From assembly GCF_001487165.1 (NCBI RefSeq), contig NZ_LN913006.1, positions 1,053,293 to 1,117,292 on the forward strand: a DNA stretch of 64,000 bases, in the 5' to 3' direction. Below the pieces are notes generated by a model. It was not told the origin of the DNA. It did not search any database and saw only the letters and a program-made list of their open reading frames with translations. Source of the DNA: Blautia massiliensis (ex Durand et al. 2017). GTDB lineage: Bacteria; Bacillota; Clostridia; Lachnospirales; Lachnospiraceae. Each line of letters starts with the position of its first letter. The first letter of the stretch is position 1. The position numbers and the translations under genes were made by a program. Positions 35,683 through 43,908 of the stretch are shown piece after piece.

Positions 35683-36513
35683 TCACACCGCCAAAGTTTT
35701 TCCCTCAAGCTTTTTTAACAACTGCTCCATTGTTAAATTCAACACCGGATGCCGAAGATACGGTGCGATCTCCACCATAGGCTTCAGCACAAAATCCCTG
35801 TTCTCCATATCAATATGAGGAACATGCAGCTCCTCCGTATCGATGATCTCATTATCGTAAAACAGAATATCCAGATCCAGTGTCCTGGGTCCCCAGTGAA
35901 TGATACGTTTCCGGTCCGCGGCCTGCTCCAGCACATGCAGCCTGTCAAGAAGCTCCTCCGGTGAAAGCAGAGTCCGGACTCTTAAGGCTCCGTTAAGAAA
36001 CTCATCCTGCTCCACATCCCCGTAAGGCTCCGTTACAAGATACTCTGAAACCTTTTCAACAACAATCTCTTTCATGTCCCGAAGACCCTGGATCGCATTG
36101 TCCAGGTATTTCTTCTTATCCCCCATATTGGAACCAAAAGCAACATAAGCTGTATGCCAGCCTCGGGTAATTTCCACAGCAACGGTTTTCAGTGGAAGGC
36201 CTACCGGAGCCCAGGGCTTTTCAATACGAAGAGTGATCTTTTTAAGAAGCGGGAGAGAAAGCAGCAGCATCTCTGCCAGATTCTCCACAACAGCCTCCAG
36301 AAGTTTATAAGTATTTTTCTGAAGAAAATCGGTGATCATATGACTGACTTCTCCATAATTGATGGAAGCAGAAAGATCATCTGTCAGCCCTGCCGGACGT
36401 GTTTCTGTATACATAACAGCAGAAACAACAAATTTCTGTCCGAGAGCTGTTTCTTCCGGAAACACACCATGGTTTGCAAAAATCTCAAGATCTCTGATTT
36501 CGATTTTATCCAT
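35683..36513 (-). CDS. folBK: bifunctional dihydroneopterin aldolase / HPPK (FolB-FolK fusion)
   Basis: The 276-residue protein has residues 1 to about 117 as dihydroneopterin aldolase (IFANHGVFPEE, NYGEVS) and about 122-276 as 6-hydroxymethyl-7,8-dihydropterin pyrophosphokinase (YVAFGSNMGDK, HWGPRTLDLDILFYDN, VPHIDMENRDFVLKPM). It carries two consecutive steps of folate synthesis in one chain. It is the last gene of the THF-riboswitch operon. Confidence 0.95.
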   Translation of the reverse strand: MDKIEIRDLEIFANHGVFPEETALGQKFVVSAVMYTETRPAGLTDDLSASINYGEVSHMITDFLQKNTYKLLEAVVENLAEMLLLSLPLLKKITLRIEKPWAPVGLPLKTVAVEITRGWHTAYVAFGSNMGDKKKYLDNAIQGLRDMKEIVVEKVSEYLVTEPYGDVEQDEFLNGALRVRTLLSPEELLDRLHVLEQAADRKRIIHWGPRTLDLDILFYDNEIIDTEELHVPHIDMENRDFVLKPMVEIAPYLRHPVLNLTMEQLLKKLEGKTLAV

Positions 36514-36522
36514 CAGTTCCTC

Positions 36523-37329
36523 CTAGCGTCCCAGAATAGCTTCTGTCATCTGGATGACGCGTTTATTTTCTTTGATGTCATGAACACGGACAAATGCACA
36601 GCCCTTCATAACACCGATCACCGATGTGGCAAGGGTTCCCTCTACACGCTGATCTACAGGAAGATCAAGGGCAAGTCCGATCATGGATTTTCTGGAAGTA
36701 CCAAGAAGTACCGGATATCCCAGCTTCCGGAAAAGCTCCAGATTATCCATGGTCATCAGGTTCATCTCATATGTTTTACCAAATCCGACACCCGGGTCAA
36801 GAATGATCTTGTCATCGGCAATACCGGCACGTTTGGCGATATTGACACATTCCTGTGTTTCTGCCAGCATGTCTACAATAAAGTTGTTATACTCTGTGTT
36901 ATCTTTGTTATGCATCAGACAGCAGGGAGCCTGATATTTTGCAATGACAGGAGCCATTTCCGGATCATATTTCAGTCCCCAGATATCGTTGATGAGGTCT
37001 GCTCCGTGTTTCAGGGATTCTTCCGCAACGCATCCCTTATATGTATCTACAGAGATCGGGATATCAAAACGGCTTTTTACTGCCTCGATAACAGGGAGTA
37101 CACGCTCGATTTCTTCCTGAGCGCCAACCGGTGTATGTCCCGGACGTGTGGATTCCCCACCGATATCAAGAATATCAGCACCTTCGGCGATCATAGCTTC
37201 TGTATGTTTCAGGGCATGATCCATATCGTTCCATTTTCCGCCATCTGAGAAAGAATCCGGTGTGACATTTAGGATACCCATAATATATGTTTTGTTTTTT
37301 ACATCAAACTCACGATTTCCGATTTTCAT
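36523..37329 (-). CDS. folP: dihydropteroate synthase
   Basis: The 268-residue enzyme joins the pterin pyrophosphate to p-aminobenzoate; the family is the target of sulfonamides. Motifs: MGILNVTPDSFSDGGKW, DIGGESTRPG and LDPGVGFGKT. The ATG at 37329 has AGGAGG upstream; the frame remains open 19 codons further without a signal. Confidence 0.96.
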   Translation of the reverse strand: MKIGNREFDVKNKTYIMGILNVTPDSFSDGGKWNDMDHALKHTEAMIAEGADILDIGGESTRPGHTPVGAQEEIERVLPVIEAVKSRFDIPISVDTYKGCVAEESLKHGADLINDIWGLKYDPEMAPVIAKYQAPCCLMHNKDNTEYNNFIVDMLAETQECVNIAKRAGIADDKIILDPGVGFGKTYEMNLMTMDNLELFRKLGYPVLLGTSRKSMIGLALDLPVDQRVEGTLATSVIGVMKGCAFVRVHDIKENKRVIQMTEAILGR

Positions 37330-37340
37330 GGAAAAACCTC

Positions 37341-37817
37341 CTAATATTGGATCGTCATATTTTTTTTGGCAGGAGACCAGTAACATTCCGGCTCTGCTTT
37401 ACAGGAAAAACAGTTTCTGGAGCTTTTGTCCGCAGTATAGAGCAATTTTCCAAGAACTGTCGGATCCGTCTGAGCTCTGTGACCACGTATTGCCGCAATG
37501 ATCGCTTCCACTTCTTCCATAGAAAATCCAAGCTCGTTTAAGATCTGTCCTGCGATAGCAGCACCGGCCTCATCATGAGGAGTGCCATCTTCATACTGTC
37601 TGGCCCGTCCGATATCGTGAAGAAGGGCAGTACAGTAGATCAGTTCCTTTGAAACAGGAGCATTTTCCTCAAGTGCCCGGATATAGGCAAGGCGTGCCAC
37701 ATCCAAAAAATGCTCCGGTGTATGTCTGCAGAATTCACGGTCAGTCTCCAGAAGCTGAAGCTTATTAAGCTCATTCTGATAGAGCGGATGATTCCAGATC
37801 TGATTCACTCTGTCCAT
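37341..37817 (-). CDS. HD domain protein of the folate operon
   Basis: The 158-residue HD-superfamily phosphohydrolase-like protein has His in RHTPEHFLDVA, the HD pair in ALLHDIGRARQY, a further His-Asp in GTPHDEAG and GHR in IRGHRAQTD. The C-terminus has four cysteines or near-cysteines (CFSCKAEPECYW) that could bind a metal. It lies between folE and folP, with ATG/TGA overlap with folE. The position suggests it may remove phosphates from dihydroneopterin triphosphate, a step for which no other gene is seen here. That is inference. Confidence 0.85.
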   Translation of the reverse strand: MDRVNQIWNHPLYQNELNKLQLLETDREFCRHTPEHFLDVARLAYIRALEENAPVSKELIYCTALLHDIGRARQYEDGTPHDEAGAAIAGQILNELGFSMEEVEAIIAAIRGHRAQTDPTVLGKLLYTADKSSRNCFSCKAEPECYWSPAKKNMTIQY

Positions 37818-38374
37818 CAGTCCTTGACCATAGCAAGGAACTGTTTCTGAAGCTCCATATTTTCTTTAAATTCACCTCTGGTAACAGTCGTAACCGTTTT
37901 GCTTCCCGGCTTTTTGATCCCTCGCATGGTCATGCAGGTATGCTCCGCTTCCAGCATAACCATGATTCCCTTTGGAGCGAGAACACGTTCCAGCGCATCT
38001 GCGATCTGCACAGTCAGACGTTCCTGGATCTGCGGTCTTCTTGCATACACATCAACGGTACGGGCCAGCTTGCTTAAGCCGGTAACCTTGCCATTTGGGA
38101 TATATGCGATATGAGCTTTTCCGTAAAAAGGCATAAGATGATGTTCGCACATGGAATAAAAGGTAATATCCTTTTCCAGAACCATTTCATTGTTCTCTAC
38201 ATGAAACTGTTTCTGAAGATGTTCATCCGCTTCATTATCAAGTCCGCCATAAATTTCCTCGCACATGCGGGCGATACGTTCAGGAGTTCCCTGCAGTCCC
38301 TCTCTGTTTACATCCTCGCCGATTCCCTCGAGAAGAAGCTTGATCGCCTCTTCAACTTTTGCTTTGTCTACCAT
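37817..38374 (-). CDS. folE: GTP cyclohydrolase I
   Basis: The 185-residue enzyme opens GTP to form 7,8-dihydroneopterin triphosphate. It has TPERIARM, the zinc/active-site motif [23 protein letters not shown] and RPQIQERLT, and the later zinc Cys in [10 protein letters not shown]. The ATG at 38374 has GGAGG 9 bases upstream. It is the first gene behind the THF riboswitch, and its stop overlaps the HD gene start. Confidence 0.96.
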   Translation of the reverse strand: MVDKAKVEEAIKLLLEGIGEDVNREGLQGTPERIARMCEEIYGGLDNEADEHLQKQFHVENNEMVLEKDITFYSMCEHHLMPFYGKAHIAYIPNGKVTGLSKLARTVDVYARRPQIQERLTVQIADALERVLAPKGIMVMLEAEHTCMTMRGIKKPGSKTVTTVTRGEFKENMELQKQFLAMVKD

Positions 38375-38515
38375 AAATAACAACCTCCATTTGTTAAAAA
38401 AATCACGTTTTTCGGAGACTGTCTCTTTTATTTTTGCGCATAAAAAAAGATATCTCCAATTGTAATAGAACGTATGTCGAAAAAGCCCTACACAATATGA
38501 GATATTCTCTTATAT

Positions 38516-38616
38516 TGCTGCAACGGGTGCGGATTTCATACCGTAAGACGTACTTTTCGTTCTGGCGACAACTCCCCATTCGCCAAACACTTGACGCATA
38601 AAATCCTATTTTGCAT
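38516..38616 (-). ncRNA. tetrahydrofolate (THF) riboswitch
   Basis: Read on the minus strand, the conserved core is present: CAAGTGTTTGGCGAATGGGG, then GTTGTCGCC, AACGAAA and a final ACGGTATGAAATCCGCACCCG. The flanks pair (GGATTT with AAATCC, TGCAA with TTGCA). It precedes folE by about 140 bases on the same strand, and the operon makes folate. The expression platform is not clear: a hairpin near 38480-38516 has no good T-run, so control could be of transcription or translation. Confidence 0.88.
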
Positions 38617-38793
38617 ATCATTCATTTCACGGACAAGTATACCATATACTGATATAAGAAGAAAGGGAAAATGATAAAAAAATATCACAAAAATAGGGAA
38701 TATGTTCTATGAATTATGCGATAGAATCTATGGATATGTCAAATTTTTGCAGATTATATTCCGACAAATATAAAAAGAATTACAAAGTAGAAA

Positions 38794-38824
38794 ATCCCGG
38801 AACAGAAAACCGCTGTTCCGGGAT
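38794..38824 (-). terminator. terminator of the two-gene hypothetical operon
   Basis: A 12-bp stem (38794-38805 with 38813-38824) is followed on the minus strand by a T-rich stretch, just after the stop of the gene at 38835. Confidence 0.85.
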
Positions 38825-38834
38825 CACAGAGCTG

Positions 38835-39110
38835 TTAATGACGTATCATTTTCATCAGATTCACAATTCTGTCAAGCTTAGCTGCCTCTGCCGGACTTTT
38901 CCCCATTTTCAGAACTTCTATGATAGTGGAGATCTCATCAGAGCTGAAATTTAAGCCCGCATTTTTTCCTTTAGAAGCTGCGCCCATGATAAAAGGCAGA
39001 AGTTCGGACGGATTTTTCCCCAATCCCTGATCTGCCAGTCCCTGAAGCATGGAAAGCTTCTGAGGGTCCATTCCGGAAAGCCGGGGATTATTTTTCCAGT
39101 CATCACTCAT
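38835..39110 (-). CDS. hypothetical protein, second gene of a pair
   Basis: The 91-residue soluble protein begins with NNPRLSGMDPQKLSMLQ and has a GKNPSELLPFIMGA segment. No membrane helix or known motif is seen. It overlaps the upstream gene by four bases, so the two products probably act together. Similar pairs occur in Lachnospiraceae with no assigned role. Confidence 0.75.
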   Translation of the reverse strand: MSDDWKNNPRLSGMDPQKLSMLQGLADQGLGKNPSELLPFIMGAASKGKNAGLNFSSDEISTIIEVLKMGKSPAEAAKLDRIVNLMKMIRH

Positions 39111-39463
39111 GGATTCTCACCTCCTGACGAATCTTCATTCATGATCTGAAGCATCTGGATCGTAGCCATAAGACTGGTGATATGATCGATCTGACGGCGA
39201 TTTTCTCCGCCACAGCACTTACGGATATCCTGCAGCATTTCCAGAGGATCGGTGCCGGAAAAACCGGTAGCCTGCAGATCGGCTGTTCTACGACTGCTTT
39301 GAAAAAGCGACATGGTATTCCGAAGTTCCCGGACTTTCGTATACACAGATAAAAACCGCTGCCCGGAAGAAGGAAGGTACGGGATCATGGCTTTCAGCAT
39401 CTGATCCTGGTCACTTTCCACCATTTCATCCAGAGCAGTACGTGCGATAGGCTCCTGTTCCAT
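39107..39463 (-). CDS. hypothetical protein, first gene of a pair
   Basis: The 118-residue mostly helical protein has KVRELRNTMSLFQ in the middle, a CCGGENRR near the C-terminus and an acidic end. I do not recognise a family. ATG 39463 is favoured by an AAGGA about 7 bases upstream; the frame is open 23 codons further without a signal. The TGA overlaps the next start. Confidence 0.72.
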   Translation of the reverse strand: MEQEPIARTALDEMVESDQDQMLKAMIPYLPSSGQRFLSVYTKVRELRNTMSLFQSSRRTADLQATGFSGTDPLEMLQDIRKCCGGENRRQIDHITSLMATIQMLQIMNEDSSGGENP

Positions 39464-39569
39464 AAAAAAATCCTTTTTCCTGAAATCTATGAATTTGCAG
39501 AAAGAAATATGACAGAAACCTTCTCTGGTCATATTATATATAGAAGAAATTTTTCAAAGGAATGTGATT

Positions 39570-39704
39570 ATGGAATCTGAAAAAAAACAGGAACTTGTCA
39601 TTGATGGAAATTCTTTTTATGAAATAGATCTGAAATGTCTGGAAGAGAAAAAACAGAAACAGGAGGAAACAAAAAAACGGCAGCAGAAAAGGCAGAGGAA
39701 ATAA
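39570..39704 (+). CDS. small basic hypothetical protein of 44 residues
   Basis: An ATG with AAAGGA about 9 bases upstream opens 44 codons. The first half is a short beta-like stretch (ELVIDGNSFYEIDLKCLEE) and the second half is very basic and Gln-rich. The stop codon lies in the loop of the terminator hairpin at 39688-39717. The ribosome site and terminator make it a likely gene, but no homology is claimed. Confidence 0.55.
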   Translation: MESEKKQELVIDGNSFYEIDLKCLEEKKQKQEETKKRQQKRQRK

Positions 39705-39717
39705 CCTCTGCCTTTTC
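39688..39717. terminator. bidirectional terminator overlapping the 44-residue gene stop
   Basis: AAAAGGCAGAGG and CCTCTGCCTTTT form a 12-bp stem with a six-base loop. It serves the plus-strand small gene and the convergent Cys-rich gene. Confidence 0.85.
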
Positions 39718-39723
39718 AAAAGA

Positions 39724-40023
39724 TCAGCAGCAATTGTTGCAGCCGCATCCATTTCCGCACAAAAGCAGAAGAAGGATGATGATCCAACAGCTGTCGTTGC
39801 AGCCGTTGTTATTACAGCCACAGCCACTGTTGTTTCCGCAGCAACACATCAGACAGATGATCCAAAGGATACAGGAGCAGCTGTTTCCACCGTTTCCAAA
39901 CAGGGAATTTCCGCAGCCATTATTACAGCCACAGTTATTGTTACATCCACATCCTGTGCTACATCCGGAATCACAACCACATCCGCAATCACATCCACAA
40001 TTGGTAGCCGCTAAGTCACTCAT
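39724..40023 (-). CDS. high-cysteine small protein (26 Cys in 99 residues)
   Basis: The protein has Cys-Gly-Cys and Asn-rich repeats (CGCDCGCGCDSGCSTGCG), a central hydrophobic stretch with CILWIICLMCCC, further CGC repeats, another hydrophobic stretch (WIIILLLLL) and a Cys-rich end. I chose ATG 40023 with GGAGG 8 bases upstream. Databases label similar Lachnospiraceae proteins by composition as chorion-class high-cysteine proteins; that name does not imply function. A spore-coat, surface or metal-binding role is possible but unproven. Confidence 0.75.
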   Translation of the reverse strand: MSDLAATNCGCDCGCGCDSGCSTGCGCNNNCGCNNGCGNSLFGNGGNSCSCILWIICLMCCCGNNSGCGCNNNGCNDSCWIIILLLLLCGNGCGCNNCC

Positions 40024-40094
40024 CGATAAGTCCTCCAGCAAATTTTATTTACACTTCATCATATGGCAGGAGTCCGTCCACAGTTACAAAAAAG

Positions 40095-40123
40095 TTGACA
40101 GTGTTTATTCATTACGATATAAT
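40095..40123 (+). promoter_or_regulatory. consensus promoter of the wall hydrolase gene
   Basis: TTGACA and TATAAT, both perfect, are 17 bases apart, 75 bases before the ATG. Confidence 0.8.
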
Positions 40124-40197
40124 AAACGAAATGTAACATTTTTGTAATTTTTGAGACAAACTAGCTTTTATATCTAAAACAGGAAATGGGGAAAATT

Positions 40198-41466
40198 ATG
40201 AAGAGTTTCAGAACAAAAAAATGGCTGAAGGGTCTGATGCTTGCCATGCTGCTGATCGCGGGAAGCACAGTCTTTTCTGCTTCTGCAAAAGAGGTACAGG
40301 CTGCCACTGCAGGCTTTAAAACTATCGCTGGAAAAACATACTACATAAAAAATGATGGGAGCAAGCAGAAAGGCTGGCTGACCCTGGGCGGATACAAGTA
40401 CTACTTTAACACAAAGACCGGAGTACAGGTAAAGGGCTGGATGAAGGTCAATGGCAAATATACCTACTATTTTACAAAAGGCAAGGGTGTTATGGCAACC
40501 GGCTGGATGACAGATTCCAAAGGCCATAAGCGCTATTTCAACCCCAAAACAGGTAAGCTTACCACAGGCTGGGTAAACTGCAGCAAGGGAAGGAAACGTT
40601 ATTTCACAAAAGGCGGAGGCATTATGGCAACCGGCTGGCTCACCAACAGCAAAGGGCAGAAACGTTATTTTTACAAAACTTCCGGTTATATGGCAACCAA
40701 ATGGGTAAAAAACAAATCCAAAAATATCAGCTACTATTTTGCCACCAGTACTGGTTATATGTATACTGGTCTGAAGACGATCGATCAGAAGAACTATTAT
40801 TTTAAATCCAACGGTGTCATGGCAGTAAGTACCTCCGTGACAGTGAATGGAATTACATACTCCATCGCAGCAGACGGAGTGGCCACTGCGAAGACTACCA
40901 AACCAAATCTAAATGTCAGCAATGGAGATGTCAAAGTTTACGATACCAAAAACAGCAGATATTACACTATGGTAAAAGAATATAAGAGCCATCCTGGAAT
41001 AGCCAACGGCAAGACATCCGATGAAGCACTGCTGGCCGCGCTTTGCGAATCAGAAGCAGGCGATCAGGGCAAGATCGGAATGGAAGCAGTAGCACTTTGT
41101 GTTCTGAATCGTACGATCAAATCAGACAAGGAATTTCCATCTACGATACGAGGTGTGATCTATGAGAATATCGGAAGCAGCACAACCCCACAGTATTCTG
41201 TAGTGCGGAACGGGGCTCTTCTCAAACGTCTCAATGGTCAGTTTGAAAACCGTACTCTTGCTTATCAGGCTGCAAGAGAAGCAATGACTATTTTCAATAA
41301 ACATGTCACTTCCGGCAAAGCCAGAACACTCAGAGGATTTAAACAGAAAGATTTTAATTATATGTATTTCATGATGACCAGCTATTTCTGGAACCAGAAT
41401 CTGAATTTCAGCAAAGTGAAATATGAAACTTATAAAGGCCATACATTTTTTGTAGACTGGGTATAA
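40198..41466 (+). CDS. secreted SleB-type cell wall hydrolase with choline/glucan-binding-like repeats
   Basis: The 422-residue exported protein has a signal peptide (residues 1 to about 31, cleavage near AKEVQAA). About eight tandem repeats of 20 residues follow, with GWxxxxGxxxYYF patterns (GYKYYFNTKTG, ATGWMTDSKGHKRYF). A C-terminal hydrolase_2/SleB domain starts near ALLAALCESEAGDQG, where the Glu is the likely catalytic residue. The repeats resemble cell-wall binding repeats of clostridial and streptococcal surface proteins. The SleB domain attacks cortex-type peptidoglycan in spores, but the repeats and the sigma-A promoter point to vegetative cells. ATG 40198 is preferred for spacing. 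Confidence 0.88.
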   Translation: MKSFRTKKWLKGLMLAMLLIAGSTVFSASAKEVQAATAGFKTIAGKTYYIKNDGSKQKGWLTLGGYKYYFNTKTGVQVKGWMKVNGKYTYYFTKGKGVMATGWMTDSKGHKRYFNPKTGKLTTGWVNCSKGRKRYFTKGGGIMATGWLTNSKGQKRYFYKTSGYMATKWVKNKSKNISYYFATSTGYMYTGLKTIDQKNYYFKSNGVMAVSTSVTVNGITYSIAADGVATAKTTKPNLNVSNGDVKVYDTKNSRYYTMVKEYKSHPGIANGKTSDEALLAALCESEAGDQGKIGMEAVALCVLNRTIKSDKEFPSTIRGVIYENIGSSTTPQYSVVRNGALLKRLNGQFENRTLAYQAAREAMTIFNKHVTSGKARTLRGFKQKDFNYMYFMMTSYFWNQNLNFSKVKYETYKGHTFFVDWV

Positions 41467-41543
41467 GCAACATAGTCTCCGGCAGTAAACTTTGAACAAA
41501 CAGGCGTATGGACATAAAATTGAAAATTTAAGGAGAAGCAAAT

Positions 41544-42032
41544 ATGCAGGTAAAAATCTATACGGATGGTGCAGCCCGGGGAAATCCGGATGGACCGGGA
41601 GGCTACGGAGCAGTTCTTCAGTACATCGATACCAAAGGCCAGCTACATGAACGTGAACTGTCCAGAGGCTACAAAAAAACCACAAACAACCGGATGGAGC
41701 TGATGGCAGCTATCGTAGCACTGGAAGCACTGAACCGCCCCTGCCAGGTGGATCTGTATTCCGATTCCAAATATCTGGTAGATGCTTTTAATCAGCACTG
41801 GATCGATGCCTGGCTGAAGAAAAACTGGAAACGTGGAAAAAACGAAGATGTGAAGAACGTAGATCTCTGGAAACGCCTTTTAAAGGCCAAGGAGCAGCAT
41901 CAGGTAAGCTTCCACTGGGTTAAGGGACATGCAGATAATCCGTTAAATGAACGGTGTGATCAGCTTGCCACATCAGCGGCAGACGGCAATGACCTTTACG
42001 TAGATGAAGGAATAAATGGCTTACAGAAATAA
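41544..42032 (+). CDS. rnhA: ribonuclease HI
   Basis: The 162-residue enzyme cleaves RNA in RNA-DNA hybrids. The active-site acidic residues are in IYTDGAARGNPDGPGGYG, NRMELMAAI, LYSDSKYLVDA and the final HADNPLNERCDQLA. The length is normal for bacterial RNase HI. AAGGAG lies 8 bases before the ATG. Confidence 0.96.
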   Translation: MQVKIYTDGAARGNPDGPGGYGAVLQYIDTKGQLHERELSRGYKKTTNNRMELMAAIVALEALNRPCQVDLYSDSKYLVDAFNQHWIDAWLKKNWKRGKNEDVKNVDLWKRLLKAKEQHQVSFHWVKGHADNPLNERCDQLATSAADGNDLYVDEGINGLQK

Positions 42033-42184
42033 AAGTTCCACTTATCACTCACAGAAAAACCGAAACATATCGCGCGAATTTATGCGATCAGCGTAAATTC
42101 TGTGCATCGCGAAGCGTGTTACTGAGAACAGAGTAAACAGTAACATTCTGCCACTTTAAGTTGTCAAAGCAATATTAAAATTTC
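42033..42184. other. intergenic region with two hairpins
   Basis: Two inverted repeats, GAATTTATGC/GCGTAAATTC near 42077-42101 and GTTACTG/CAGTAAC near 42118-42144, have no T-run. They may stabilise the rnhA message end. Nothing coding is seen. Confidence 0.3.
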
Positions 42185-42213
42185 TTGACAAACAAAAAAG
42201 CAGTTTGTATACT
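42185..42213 (+). promoter_or_regulatory. promoter of the tyrS T-box leader
   Basis: TTGACA (42185-42190) and TATACT (42208-42213) are separated by 17 bases; transcription should start near 42220. Confidence 0.8.
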
Positions 42214-42214
42214 T

Positions 42215-42571
42215 CATATAGTATAGTAAAAGGCTTGGAAGGGAAAAAGTAGCTTGAGGAAAACCCCACAGAGAGCAGCCGGCAGGTGAGAGGCGCAGGG
42301 TAGAACTTTTGTGAATACATCCCGGAGCTGCGCACCGAATCGGGACTTGATACTGTAAATTATAAACTTTATAATAATAGCGTATTATAGATAGGCTGCG
42401 ACGGAATGGCACCCGTTATTGTGCTGAAGTGGTTTTATATCTTGATATATATGAATATAACGGGATGTAGATTCACTTTATGAGGCAGGAAATGCGAGTT
42501 TTCTGTAAATTTAGGTGGTAACGCGGGACCCGGTTCTCGTCCTAAACGGACAGGAACCGGGCATTTTTTAT
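42215..42571 (+). ncRNA. T-box riboswitch for tyrosine, leader of tyrS
   Basis: The leader has a stem I with AGAGAGC and related bulges. The specifier is TAC at 42316-42318 (tyrosine). The T-box proper is AGGTGGTAACGCGG at 42513-42526, and a terminator follows. Uncharged tRNA-Tyr would pair with the specifier and the T-box bulge and stop termination, so tyrS is expressed when charged tRNA-Tyr is short. The gene it precedes is TyrRS, which agrees with the specifier. Confidence 0.95.
42528..42571 (+). terminator. regulated terminator of the tyrS T-box
   Basis: CCCGGTTC...GGAACCGGG with an inner GTCC/GGAC helix, followed by a T-run. Its 5' arm follows the T-box sequence, as required for antitermination. 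Confidence 0.92.
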
Positions 42572-42595
42572 ATGACTATACAGGAGGAAAGAACA

Positions 42596-43822
42596 ATGAC
42601 AGTTTGGGAAGAACTGAAAGCACGTGGCCTGATCGCACAGGTTACAGACGAAGACGAGATCAAAGAGATGGTAAATAACGGGAAAGCCACATTCTATATT
42701 GGCTTTGACCCTACAGCAGACAGCCTTCATGTAGGTCACTTCATGGCTCTTTGCCTGATGAAGAGACTGCAGATGGCAGGAAACCGTCCGATTGCCCTTC
42801 TCGGCGGCGGAACAGGAATGATCGGTGACCCGTCCGGAAGGACCGATATGCGTCAGATGCTGACAAAAGAAACCATCCAGCACAATATTGACTGCTTCAA
42901 GCAGCAGATGAGCCGTTTCATCGATTTCTCTGATGGAAAAGCTCTTATGGTAAACAATGCTGACTGGCTTATGAACCTTAACTATGTAGAGCTTCTCCGT
43001 GAGGTAGGTGCTCACTTTTCCGTAAACCGTATGCTGACAGCAGAGTGCTACAAACAGCGTATGGAGCGAGGCTTAAGCTTCCTGGAATTTAACTACATGA
43101 TCATGCAGAGCTACGACTTCTATATGCTGTACCAGAAATACGGCTGCAACATGCAGTTCGGTGGCGATGACCAGTGGAGCAACATGCTTGGCGGTACCGA
43201 GCTGATCCGCCGTAAGCTTGGCAAGGATGCCTATGCCATGACCATCACACTGCTTCTCAATTCTGAGGGCAAAAAAATGGGAAAAACACAGTCCGGAGCT
43301 GTATGGCTTGATCCGAATAAGACATCCCCTTTCGATTTCTACCAGTACTGGAGAAATGTAGACGATGCTGACGTTATCAAATGTATGCGTCTTCTTACTT
43401 TCCTTCCTCTTGAGGAGATCGACGAGATGGCCAAATGGGAAGGCAGCGAGCTGAACAAAGCCAAGGAGATCCTTGCATACCAGCTGACAGAGCTTGTACA
43501 CGGTGAGGAGGAAGCCAAGAAAGCACAGGAGGGTGCCCGCGCACTGTTCTCAGGTGCAGATACTTCTCATATGCCTACAACAGAGCTTTCAGAGGAAGAT
43601 TTTGACGAGGAAGGAAAAATCGACCTGATCACACTTCTTGTAAAAGCAGAGCTGGTACCAAGCCGTTCCGAGGGTCGCCGTGCGATCCAGCAGGGTGGTG
43701 TATCCATCGATGGTGAGAAGCTCACCGATATTTACCATACGGTTGAGAAGGATGCTTTTGCAGGGGACGGGATCGTTCTGAAACGAGGCAAGAAAAAATT
43801 CAAAAAGATCTGTGTAAAATAA
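42596..43822 (+). CDS. tyrS: tyrosyl-tRNA synthetase
   Basis: The 408-residue class I synthetase has [13 protein letters not shown] (HIGH-type motif), [11 protein letters not shown], the KMGKTQSG (KMSKS-type) motif and a C-terminal S4 domain ([16 protein letters not shown]). ATG 42596 has GAGGAAAG upstream. The longer open frame from 42515 lies in the T-box and is not the start. Expression is controlled by the T-box. Confidence 0.97.
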   Translation: MTVWEELKARGLIAQVTDEDEIKEMVNNGKATFYIGFDPTADSLHVGHFMALCLMKRLQMAGNRPIALLGGGTGMIGDPSGRTDMRQMLTKETIQHNIDCFKQQMSRFIDFSDGKALMVNNADWLMNLNYVELLREVGAHFSVNRMLTAECYKQRMERGLSFLEFNYMIMQSYDFYMLYQKYGCNMQFGGDDQWSNMLGGTELIRRKLGKDAYAMTITLLLNSEGKKMGKTQSGAVWLDPNKTSPFDFYQYWRNVDDADVIKCMRLLTFLPLEEIDEMAKWEGSELNKAKEILAYQLTELVHGEEEAKKAQEGARALFSGADTSHMPTTELSEEDFDEEGKIDLITLLVKAELVPSRSEGRRAIQQGGVSIDGEKLTDIYHTVEKDAFAGDGIVLKRGKKKFKKICVK

Positions 43823-43908
43823 TTTCCCATATCTGTGACATTTCCGGGATAAAGCTACGGCATTCCGGAAATGCTGACAGGTAGGGTTGACACAAGGAGG
43901 ATAACAAC

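Noticed and set aside
36154..37248. A 364-codon plus-strand open frame across folB and folP
   Set aside because: It spans two certain minus-strand genes and shows no domain or start signal.
42515..42595. A longer tyrS start in the leader
   Set aside because: The region is the T-box and its terminator; ATG 42596 has a proper ribosome site and the family N-terminus.
43823..43908. A possible T-box or riboswitch before alaS
   Set aside because: There is a single hairpin of 9 bp but no T-box sequence, specifier or terminator.
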